DNA of 64,000 nt. Origin: Panopea generosa (Eukaryota; Mollusca; Bivalvia; Adapedonta; Hiatellidae). The notes below the pieces were generated by a model. The model ran no database searches and was not told the origin of the DNA. It saw only the letters and a list, made by a program, of their open reading frames with translations. Numbering within the stretch: position 1 is the stretch's first letter; every line of letters begins with the position of its first letter. Shown one piece after another: positions 1-11,900 of this stretch. Where the stretch lies: NCBI GenBank assembly GCA_029582155.1, contig CM055897.1, positions 5,625,001 through 5,689,000 of the forward strand. Direction: 5' to 3'. The translations under genes and the position numbers were made by a program.

Positions 1-894
1 GGACTAAAGTGTAGGGCCTATCAATTGAACAGTAGTAAAATACTGTTTACTTGTATATTTTAATCTATGCATGTATAAGTTATAGTGTTAGAAAAAAAAT
101 CCTTTCCCCTTATTCTAGAGTTCATTTTAAACGGATATATTAATGTATATATTCTATAAATGCTAGTATGTTACAACAAACCACAACACTTACCGTTACA
201 TGATGCAATAACGTATACACGCTTCCCTCTCACGTCCTGATTTGCGCATATCGGATACTACATACTGTCAGATTCAGCCAGAATAAATATTGGTCATGTC
301 TTAATTTAAACGTAACCTTTTTCACAATATGTTTTATTGGAAGGTACCAAATAATCTGCAGCAATTACATGAATGCAAAATCTCTATAATGATGGATTTA
401 CCAACTTATATATTATCAATTGTTATAAAAGAGGATAAAAATCTTACTTTTGAAACTGTTTTCAATCATTATAATTGTGAGTTCAAAGTAGTAAAGCATT
501 GGCTTAATGTGTATATGTTTCTCGATAAACCAAGTTTATTTGCAATGAAGCAAGATTAAAGAAGTCCGTTTGATTTGTTTGAATATTTAGCGTCATTTTA
601 TGTCATCGAGGGCTAACAGACAAACAGTTAACCTAACCTAACTGCGATCATTTAACCAGACCACCCATCTCTACATACGTGTAAATTCAGTATTGCCTTT
701 TACTCAAGAAAATATTTAGTCATAAATGAAACAGAAACTTAAAGTTGATGATATAATAGGATCAAAACCAACGCCACCACTTCAACATCATTATCATCAT
801 CATTATCATCATCATCAGAATAATAATCATCCTCATCATCTTCATCACTATCACTATAACCATCAACAACAACAACAACAACAACAACAACAAC

Positions 895-941
<47 letters not shown>

Positions 942-2675
942 TGACAACAACAACAACAACAACAACAAATGATGATTCTTATCCAAAAGCGTCAAAACAA
1001 AACTAGTTTTGCGAATCAGTAATAAAAAGATTATATAATAAGTCAATGTTGGATGGCTGAAGAAATTGAAAAAAACTTGAATAAGAAAGCAAATCATATG
1101 AGGAGAGAGGACATATTGATGATCTGAGATTATCTGAGCTTGGTATTGAAAATCTCCTGATAAACTTAACATAGGTTAGTGTTGATGATTGAAGGTTCGA
1201 TTGTACGATTATCTTTAGTGTGGTAATATATTTGCATACTCCATAATCTTAAATAAGATGATATTCTAACTCAAGTATTCGTGTCAATTAATATTATCAA
1301 CCATTTAAATTGTTTTTCAGTTACCTTTTCAAAAACATTGTCCCTGACTTGAAATTTAATTCAAAATTCAGTGGAAGAACCTATTGATGTAGAGAAACCA
1401 GTAGTATAAATATTGAAACATAATGTGGGCGTTAATATGATACTTAAAGTCAATGTCAGTATAATGTCATTGGGTGCGGTATCATACCATGTGCCTGTGA
1501 CATAATACTCAAGTATAAAGCGCTAAACAATCTGTAAACAGTAGACACCATGCCGATAGTACTGAAAAATTGTTGAGAGCGACGCTTTACACTATACAAC
1601 AGCAACTTATAGCGCCTCATACCTCGTTCAATACTTTGTGATCTTTGATGAAGTAATTATTGTTAATACCATGCAGAGAAGACCAAAATACAATGCATAA
1701 AGAAGTATCAGATATATCAAAACTTAAAAATGCAATTTTAAATTTCCCCGATACTTCCTTATGGGATATGTAAATAGAACTACATAAGGATTGGGATTAA
1801 TGGATTTAAACAACAATTTGCCAAGAGGCATATCTCTCTTCATTCGCAACCTGGCCAGGATTTAATATCGCATCCTAAATTAGGTCACGTGACCCTCTGA
1901 TACTATCTTAAGCATATGACTCCATACTTCGTGACGTAGGGTAATCTCTATTACGGAGTTGTTACATTTGAATTAGTCATTCAGGTATAGAGTCTTTAAA
2001 AAGCTATTGCACGTTAGTATGCTGTCTTTTTTGCTGAATATATATCTTAAGTGTGATACAAAACTGTAATACTTTGAACTATGTTTCACGCGCATTCATT
2101 CTTACAGAGGAGTACTTCACGCCTTCTTGTTGTCAACCAGCAAAAAGTGGGTTAGTCAGTACTATTAAATCAATAACATATATTAGGTAAGCAACGTTAA
2201 GCATCAATGATTAAACGTCATTTAATGGCATATTATTTGTAGTTTTCAACTGAATGACAATATAGTTAATGATTTAGGTTTCTATTCGGGGAGATAGATC
2301 ATAACACGGGTAATGCGAGTTCCTATAAATACATCGAAAAAAACAGTTGGTAACTATTAGAATAATAAAATGTATCTTTACATGACATTACATAATAGAA
2401 TAAATAAATCTTTCTTTACAAATTATTAATAAAGAAAAGACTGCGATTCACAAACTCTGAAAATCAATAAATTTGACACCTATATCAATATAAGCAAAAA
2501 AAATAAGAAATGCCTTTTATCGGATAGCAAAAGCTTTCAAAGTTCATGGTGTAAAAAAAAAGAATTCGAAAATAGAATATCAAGATATCCATAACCATTG
2601 TGTGTCTTACCTTATTATTTCTCTTATATGTCATGAGTTGTTGTTAATTACATGTCCTACTTTATATTGTTTCAG
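1..2675 (+). other. Intron 1 (3' part) of SLC22-like gene A
   Basis: This stretch precedes exon 2 of gene A and matches 43349-45987 (gene B intron 1) and, over its first ~1.56 kb, 34354-40000 (extra partial copy). In both other copies an exon 1 ends about 435 bases before the point matching base 1, so gene A's own exon 1 should lie just outside the window. Apart from the trinucleotide array at 784-968 I see no gene in it. A 76-codon frame at 329-559 is broken by stops in copy B and is not treated as coding. Confidence 0.75.
784..968. repeat. Compound trinucleotide microsatellite (CAT/CAA/CGG/CGA)
   Basis: Runs of CAT/ATC are followed by CAA, then CGG, then CGA and CAA again. The matching sites are 39030-39280 (very long CAA flanked by CAC) and 44122-44275 (CAT then CAA only). 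The CGG and CGA blocks occur only in this copy. The low-complexity Leu/Ser/Arg/His reading frames across it are artefacts of the repeat. Confidence 0.9.
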
Positions 2676-2916
2676 ATGCAGAATTCCCGACTTAGATAAC
2701 GACACGTATTCTGTTCAGAATATAGAACATGAACGTTTAGTGAACAGAAGTATTCCTGGTGCCACAGATCCAACACTTGACTACGACCGTTGTCATGTGT
2801 ACAATACAGAGAATGGTACATGGGGTGAAGACAACCGACCAATCAACGCCAGTTTGGTTAAATGCCACGAATGGGTGTATGATAAATCCGTGTTTGTTGA
2901 GACTTTTACTTCAAAG
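2676..2916 (+). CDS. Gene A exon 2 (large extracellular loop)
   Basis: The acceptor is tttcag/A and the donor AAG/GTGAAA. The first base completes the Arg codon split with exon 1. The exon encodes 80 residues of the TM1-TM2 loop typical of SLC22, with three Cys (CRIPDLDN, YDRCHVY, VKCHEWVYD), potential N-glycosylation sites at NRS, NGT and NAS, and the family signature EWVYD. Copy B (45988-46228) has the same length with Asp-Gly, Trp-Ser and Val-Ile replacements. Confidence 0.88.
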
Positions 2917-5900
2917 GTGAAATTTGAACATAATTCTTGTACGAAAATTGCGAAAACGTCAAGATGTTTACCTGTTTTACTTCTACCTAATTCAAATAAA
3001 ATGATGTCATTAATGTATCTGATGACAAATAAATTGTGAAATAGTTGTTGTCGTTGTTTTTATAGAAGTGTTTTGATGCTATTACTATAGTAACTATTCT
3101 TGGTTTATTTCAGTCAAACTTTGTATGTGATGATTCGATGAAGACATCCCACATTCAGATGCTGGTTTTCCTTGGTGTGTTTGTAGGTGCCATTGTCTTT
3201 GGTATGACTGGGGACAAGTAAGTTCTTTTTCTGGAATAGTTTTGTTATTTAAGAATCAAGAATTTACTAATCGATTATGTTAAACTATCAACCGACTTCA
3301 TTCGACAGTATTGTTCAATTGCTTTGTTGGTGTCGTATTCTAGCTGATTGGCATGATCTTCAGTTTTTATTTTAGATTGACTGATTTTGGTTGAAACATT
3401 GGCCAGATCGGTAGAACAAAACTACAACTGATGATTACGATCATGATTTTTTATTTGAAATTGCCTGAATAGGGTTTAAACATTGGCCGGATGCCACTGA
3501 CTGATTGCAGGGAATATGACTATAGGTGATTGGTATGTTATCTAATTGTTATCTTAAGGTATCTGCTTTGAGTAAGGCATCACTGACATATCTTAGACTA
3601 TGGATATGTGTGATATCGGCCTTCGCCAGGTTTGCTATGCGGTATCAGGCAAGATATTCCAAACGTTATTCGTTAACCACGTAGAAACGACTCCTACATA
3701 TTAAATGGTACAATGGATGAAAGTCGTTTATAAGCTTGAGACAATTCGAATGGAAAGTAATCATAATTACATTGGTCGGTTGAACTTACCTTGTAAAAAT
3801 TTAAATCATGACGAACGTCGGTCAGCCTCACCTGAGATTGGAAACTATTGCATTGGTTATGTATCACATAAAAGAAGCTCAAATGTTACTTGTCATTCAA
3901 TGTGCAACAGTTGATACTTCATTATACCGTGCCACTAATAAAATTCGGATGACATAACCTGTTAACAACAAAGTGATGAACAACATTTCACATTGGTCGC
4001 CAATGTGACGAGTTCAAAGCGTGAGGGTAAACCAAAACTTATACATACAAACCATTCCATATTGTAGAGTTACAGAGTATATTGACAATTCCCTGATCAG
4101 AGAAACAAACCCCATCGCAGAAATTGTTGAAGCAAAACGGAACTCAACATCCAATCTTGCAACACACGAAATAATCGTCTTAACCCTATAGAACATATTC
4201 ATATGCAGTCGTTTCAAACGGTTTTAAATCACTGTAACCACATTTGGCGGTATAAAGTTAAAACTTCTTTACAGTGTAGACCTAGCTGTATCGATGTTAG
4301 CCATTTTGTTTGTTTGATTGAATTTTGAATCTGAAAAACACCTCTAATTTAGTAACGCAACGCTCATGTGATCGACCAATGGAATGAGTTAAATGTACCG
4401 TTAGGCGATTTGGCAAACACTGTAATTTAATTGGGAGGTAAAAAGAGTCAAATCTGCAAACGATAAGTCAGCGGGTGATATAAACGTAAAGAGGTAATCG
4501 TCCGCTAGTGTGTGTAACACTGACACTATAGTTATTAGCATGAAGCCTGCAGAAAAGAACGAAAAAAGGTCGGACATAAAGACACACATTGCTTTGAACA
4601 TACCAGATAAACAGATTCTGCAAGAAGTTCAAAATGTTTATGATGACTTCTATCCTTCCAAAGCCACTGTACATTGGTGGGTAAACGTATTTATATTTGT
4701 TCTCAAAATTATGGACAGGTTAAAGGTTTTTTCTCCTTGTTCATTTGTGCTGGCAGGCAAAATATAACTCAAGCAAAGATATGATTGAAACATGTCTGAC
4801 CCATTAAAAAAAACAAACTTATAAACAACAACGCATAGGATTGCGCGTTTAAAAAACATTCAGTGATGTCACACTAAATACTGTGTGTTACATTCAAGAC
4901 ACAGAATTAAGTGTTAAAATTTAAACAAATTTTGCATGACACAGAAAGAAGTGTGCTGAACTTCAAATTAGAGCCGACACAAAGTTGGATAGGTAAAACC
5001 ACCAACAAAAAACATATTATGCATATCATGAAAAAGTAAAACAGAAGAATATTGGAAAATAATTGGAAAAACAAACATTTAACACATAATGCAAAAACAA
5101 AAAACAGAGCATGTGATAACAAGTGTGACAAAATTCTTTCGTACGTACCCCATGAACAGTAAACAGCAAATACAACTTAAAACATTAAGCGTGCTATGAA
5201 ATGTAACATCTAAGATGTGATATAAGTGGAAGAAAATACCGTTTCATAAGCAAAACATGAAAAATGACCACAACTTGTGAAATATTAAAATGTATAAATA
5301 AGTGTCGTCAAGCAGTAAATAATGTTTGGGAAGAAACTATCAGGCAGATAAAACGGAGGAAACCAATTATACATTGGATATGACGAGAAGGAGGTGGGGA
5401 GGAGGTGGTCAAGTTAACAAATCAAAAAATAATCGTCATCAATACCTTCACAAACTATAAACTTAACTTGTTGGTGTATAGAAAAGGAATGAAAACAAAA
5501 GTCGGGTCAAGATTATACACGCGTGAAAGGTCAACGATCAAGGCACTGATTGGCTAAGGAGCGGCTATCACGCCAGTTACATGTGTGTGTTTATCGCATA
5601 GTGGTTAGTATGCCCCGAGGTCGTTATAGATAAGATTGAACACGCATGTACACATGTTGTCTACGCAACTCCTTACGCAGTCTGCTCTACAGCTTCCCAC
5701 ATTATACATTAAAGGTACATGTTCACAAATAAAAGTAACAAACTAAAATACAAATAAAATTGTTAAATAAAATTAGATCAGATATGATCACAAATATAAA
5801 CAAATTTATACATGTTTCACAACATAAACTACTGTTTTATATTTGTTCTCAAAATTATGTACAGGTAAAAGTTTTTCTCTTTGTTCATTTGTGTTTGCAG

Positions 5901-8900
5901 GCAAAATATAACTCAAGCAAAGATATGATTGAAATATGTCTGACCCATTTTGGTCAGACGATTTATTTTTGAATTTTTTTTTATAAACAACAACGCACAA
6001 GATTGTGCGTTTAAAAAACATTCAGTGATGTCACACTAAATACTCTGTGTTACATTCAAGACACAGAATTAAGTTTGTTCAAATTTAAACAAATTTTGTA
6101 CGAAACAGAAAGAAGTGTGCTAAAACTTCAATATAGTGCCGACACAAAGTTGGATAGGTAAAACCACCAACAAAAACATCAAACCAAAGAGAAAACCAAA
6201 ACAAAATAAAAAAACAACAACAACAACAAACAAACAAAAAACAACGCAGAAACGATGACAGGAAATAATGGCACAATGATAAAAATCACAACACCCTCGA
6301 CGAGTGACTAAGTATAGAAAGAATGAATGATTAAATGGAATTGAAAAATCATTGACAAATTAGTGAAATGTGTTAATTGGTTTGACTAGGTTTGCAGTAG
6401 TTAAAAACAAGTAGTTCCATAGAAACAGTAAGGGTGAGATCTTAGAATTAACTAAGCATATATTGATGAAAATGAATTCGTGTACAAAGAATAATTGGAT
6501 ACCTTAGTTTTCTCATTTGTTCACAATTCTGAACATCAAAAACAAAATGCAAATAATTAAAATACATAATCAGAGGTGAATTGAAAAACATATTCAAAAT
6601 TGGCGGATCGTTTGACTTCCGCTATCAAAAATTTGTAAAACGTAACACAAATATGATATCTTAAATCAACGAAAACAAGACTACATAATATATACATATA
6701 ATTTATAAAGTCAGAAATAGTCTAAAATGATGTACTAGAAAAACAAATTTGAATCATAAGCATACAAAGGCACACACCTCAATGTGCCCCTATATAATAC
6801 TGTAGGAAATAGTAACGTGCTTTGAAAACATAATATTGGTCTACACACCCCAATGTGACCCTACGTTCGCATGTTGTCTGTAATACACATCCCAATGTGC
6901 CCAGCATAATACTGTAGGAAATAGCAATGCGCTATAAAAACATAATATGGGTCTACACACCCCAGTGTGACATTATGTTTGCATGTTGTCTGTTATACAC
7001 ACCCAAATGATGCCCTGCATAATACTGTAGGAAATAGTAACGCGCTATGAAAACATAATACGGGTCTACACATCCCAATGTGACCCTATGTTCGCATGTT
7101 GTCTGTAATAAACACCCCAATTGTCCCCAGCATAATACTGTAAGAAATAAGAAAGCGCTTTGAAAACATAGTATAAATCTACACACCACAATGTGACCCT
7201 ACGTATGCATGATGTCTGTAATACCATGTGCAATGGGTAGATTTTGTGCAAAGGGGAAATTATGAATGAGCTTGAAACCATACATAGCGGCGAAATGCAA
7301 ATGACCTCCATCTTCCCATTTGCATCACTTTTTATTCGGGGATCACCTGTATGATAGCATTGGTACACGCTCCTATTCGAAAACTGTGGGGTTTGTATTG
7401 AAAGGGGGATAAGTTTAAGAATAACAAGGTTTCTCTAAATCGTAATCTGAAAAACTGAGTGAAACTGGTTGGAGAGCACTGTTTAAAAACATTTCGACGC
7501 CACTGAAGCTTGTAAAAGCTTGGTTGTCACAGAAGCAAGGTGTCTGGGCAGAGATCTGTAGGGATTGTTTCCAGGACCCGGGCCGAATTGGGTGCCGACT
7601 GCAGTTCCGACGTCACCTGCAAGCGAGAAAGCTTATCACATATAACATTTTTCGAAGATGGAATATGTTTTGCAGCAAAACAGAAGTTGTGATCCAAAAA
7701 GTGAAGCGCAATCATTCTTAGAGGCTTCATGATGAGAGTGTGTTAAGATGATTGTTTATTTATGCAATTAACTGTACAGAGATTATCACAAATGACATAT
7801 TCTTGTTTGCCCATTGGTGGCCAAATAAAAAAACTGCTAAGACAATAGTGTATAATTCAAGAATATTAATATGTAACATTTTTACCCTTTCAGAAAACGT
7901 CCCATAAGCCCATAAATTTAAGTAAACGCAAGCAAATCTCTTTGTACTTGCAGCATCCATATGCAGTTTTAATGTGACGGACGAAATGAAACGATCTCCC
8001 GTCAAAAGTGTACAGCCATTAAAATTGCTGTAAAATGCTGACCAAAGCGCTAAGTCAGCACGTGCTGCTGTTGTGTTCCTTAATGAAATGGTTTGGGTTC
8101 GTTTTACCTATAGTCAAGTCGTATAACCGACGTAATAAACAACTCCCCGACTTAACGACATTGCAAGCAAAATTAAGATGGCCCAAAAGACTTTGAAACT
8201 GACGTAGACGAACTTTTTCCATTTTCTTCACTTTGTTCAAAAGTATCCGCAATGTAAAAACCTTGTCATCTGGTAGGGTTGCTGTCAGAGATGTGGTGTC
8301 CAGCTCAATCTCATGAACATCGACTTTTGTACAAGGGTGTTCGTTTTTTTCAACTTTAATGGGTAGTCTTATGACATCACAAAGTTGAAAGAAACCTAGT
8401 AGTGCCTTTTGACAATTATTTGTGTTGCTTTCCCCAACGAAAATGAAATCATCAACAATATGGGAAACTGCTGTGTTGGAAAACTGGTTTTTGCAGAATC
8501 CACTGGAGAGCAGAAGAGAAGCGTTCAGTTATTTGTACAGAACTAGAAGCTCCCATTGGTAAAACTCTATCAAAGTAATAATGGCCGTCATAAGAAAACC
8601 CAAGTTTGTGATAATCAAGAGGGGAAATTGGAATTATACAGAACGCATCTTCTATATCAGCTTTAGCAATAAGACAATTTCTACCTGCTTGTACATCTAA
8701 GGAAGCCACCGTATCAAACATTTCAAGTGAAACATTTGAAATTTTATGTGGAATATGACTGTTGACAGACGAGGCTTGACAGAATGACAAATCATGGATT
8801 ATTCGGAAGAAATTAGGGGTCTTTTTTGGCACAACTTCAAATGGACTGCAAACGAAATTTGGTATTGGTGGGGTTACGTGAGGCCCTTTTATTCGCCGTA

Positions 8901-11900
8901 GAAGTAGTTCCTTTGACAATTTCCTATTCACAAAGTCCGTATGTTGCGAAAAAGATAAGTGATGCTAAGAGAAAGAGGCAGAGATATGGCCTACCGTGCC
9001 AAGAGGAAAGCCTTCTGAAAAACCTTTGACCAAAGAACAAAGTAGAAAGGAGCCATAACCCTCTAAATGACAATCTAAAGCACCAGGATCAACGGGTGTT
9101 GGTAAATTTATATGGGTTATGTTTTGGAGCAGCTGATGGTGCAACTGATTTGGGGGCATTAGTTGTACGGGTCGTGAATTGGGTAGTGGTTAGGAATCTG
9201 GCGCTCTTTGACAGATCGGGGGAGCGACGACGGCGGACGCCGTGTGGGCTGTCACAGATGGCACATTTGTGTGCGACTGTGCACTGCTGCTTATAACAGG
9301 TTCCCCAGCGTTGGTAGTCCCAACAGTATCATTTTTTGAAAAAAAGGGAGGCAGGAATATGCCCTGGGAGTTGCTGCTGTGAATTTTGGTACCGAAAGGG
9401 TGTGTTGTACTGACGAAATTGCTGATTAGTATTGCGGGTAGGTTGGGGTGTAGACTTTTTTGTCATTGAAGTGAATAGATATGTCTATGTGTGTATTGAA
9501 CCCCATGGAAGTTGTTGAATGCACGTAAAGTGCGAAATTTTACATCATATTCTTGCCAGTTTGACATATTGCTGGCAAGGGTCTGAATACGGGACACATA
9601 TTCGAACATTGAGGCAGCTTCAGAGTCGTAGCGTTTGGTGTATATACTGGCATACAGCTGAAAAGCTCAACACTAAGACAGAATGTTGTCGATCGACTTG
9701 GAAGCATGCCGCTGTGCAGACGTCACTGTTTAAGATCTTGTTTAGTGGATAGTCGTTTTTGTATGTGTATCAGACGAGCCATAATACAACTTGGACAAGT
9801 CTATAAAATCACGGTTCCAAATGGAGTGGCGCGTTTTTTCGTTTATGGACGGATGGATGTGGGAAAATACCCCAAGTTCAGATTGAACTGTAGTGGGAAC
9901 GTCTTTATTCCCACTAGACCCTGAATTTACACTATTTGTTATTGTGGCATCAGACACAGAAATGACTGGTTGGTCAGATGCAAAATGAATATCAGTGATA
10001 GTATCATTACTTGTAGATGTAGATTGTTCCTGCAATATGGCTGGTTGTATTGAAATTGGAACACTTTGAGTGTCACTAATAAGTGTTCGTACTTCTTCCA
10101 GTACAGCTTGGTCGCGAGATATAGCATCAGCTATCACGGATGCCAGTCGTGATGATTGTGGATTGGATTGGCTGACGTCAGACATTGTTCTGGTAGCCGT
10201 CCTAGAAGGTCCTTTTGTGGGACCCTTGCGCTTTGCAGAGAGCCCCTAACGTGGGTGAGTTTTAGGCATTATACTGGAAATACATAGAAACGATATGTTG
10301 AACATATATATATGCGTAGTAGCACAGAATGGTGAATTGGTGTAGAATATATCAGCACAAATGTAAGAAACTGTGCGTATCGGCACGGAATGGTGAATTA
10401 ACATAGAATACGTCAGCACAAAACAGATAACAAAAAAATAAAAATATATCCGGGCATTGACATGGTACATTAATATGGCATCAGTACAAACGGAAAACAC
10501 TAATCAGCACTAAATGATGCATTGACCCGGTACATATCAGTAAGAAATGAACACAATTTAAAACCAGTATGTATGAGCAGAAAAATAAATTATGTGTGTA
10601 TCAGCAAAACTTGTTGCAGTGACAAAGTATATAACAGAATAAACATATGAAAACCGTGCATTCAGCACAAAATGTGGCATTGGCATTGTACAAGTTAGCA
10701 CAAATTACGACAATAATGAAGTTATCGCGTGCATAACAGCACTAAATTGGGGCACTTATATGACATTATATATCAATACAAAATGGACATTAAATAAAAC
10801 CTGTGTGTATCAGCATAATATCAGCAGAAGCGTAAGAAAAACTTTGCATAACAGCACAAAATTGGTACATTGGCCAGTTACATATCAGTACAAATGAAAA
10901 AAACCAAAGCGTAACAGCACAAAATAAAACGTGCTTATCAGCACAAAATAAATCATGTGCGTATCAGCACAAAATAAAAAATGTGTATATTAGCACAAAG
11001 TTGCACATTGACCCAGTACATATCAGTACAAATAAAACCGATGCATGTCAGCACAAGTTAAAATATATGCGTATCAGCACAAAATAAAACATGTGTGTAT
11101 CAGCACAAAATAAGACATGTGCATATCAGCAAAAAATAGAACATGTGCATATCAGCACAAAATAAAGCATGTGCGCTTCAGCATATAATACAAACATGTG
11201 CATGTCAGCACAAAATAGAACATGTGCGTATCAGCACAAAATAAAGCATGTGCATATCAGAACAAAATACAAACATGTGCGTATCAGCACAAAATAGAAA
11301 CATGTTTGTATCAACACAAAAGAAAATGTGTGCGTATCAGCACATAAAAGATCATGTGCATTGCTGCACAAAATGAAAATATGTGCGTGTCTACACAAAA
11401 TGATGGATATCAGCCCATTTATATAGGCGGATGCAGTATTAGACCAAACTAATTATATGCCAAATTATATTTTCGTACTAGAAATGTAGAAAAAAAACCA
11501 ACCAAACTGACACAATGGAGTCCACAAACCCTGCAATTACCACAAATATATACTCCGTAATAGCAATACTGTCTGTAATACCGTAGGAGAGGTTACCACA
11601 TTGATCTATGGAGAGAAAGTTGTACAAGTATCAATTTTTAAATTTTATTGTGAATAAAGATGCAACAATCATAAATATATTGGTTCGCATGGATTACTGT
11701 GTTCAACATCACCTTGTAAGGAGACTAAAACACAAATAAGTATTAATTGTTACTGAAAAATAACAAAATGAGAACAGAGGCCTGTATCATTTGGTACCAG
11801 TAACAACCATTACAGCAATTTTTCTTCAAAAAGAATTGCACCTCGGCCCGAGCTGTAGTACCTGGCCATGCCCCTGTCCCTATGAATGTGAACACCATCA

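Noticed and set aside
329-559. 76-codon frame in intron 1 as a small gene
   Set aside because: The matching frame in copy B has stops and the one in the partial copy is altered; no family features.
726-1172. His/Arg-rich and Leu/Ser-rich frames, and the similar ones at 39011-39397 and 44112-44402
   Set aside because: Trinucleotide microsatellites read as codons; composition and frame differ between copies.
9096-9296. Plus-strand frames opposite the RT and gag (for example 8826-9029, 9519-9752)
   Set aside because: Shadows of the minus-strand retrotransposon ORFs; no recognisable domains.
10270-11400. CRISPR-like array (also considered for 29222-30705)
   Set aside because: Units are contiguous and degenerate with no unique spacers, and the genome is that of an animal.
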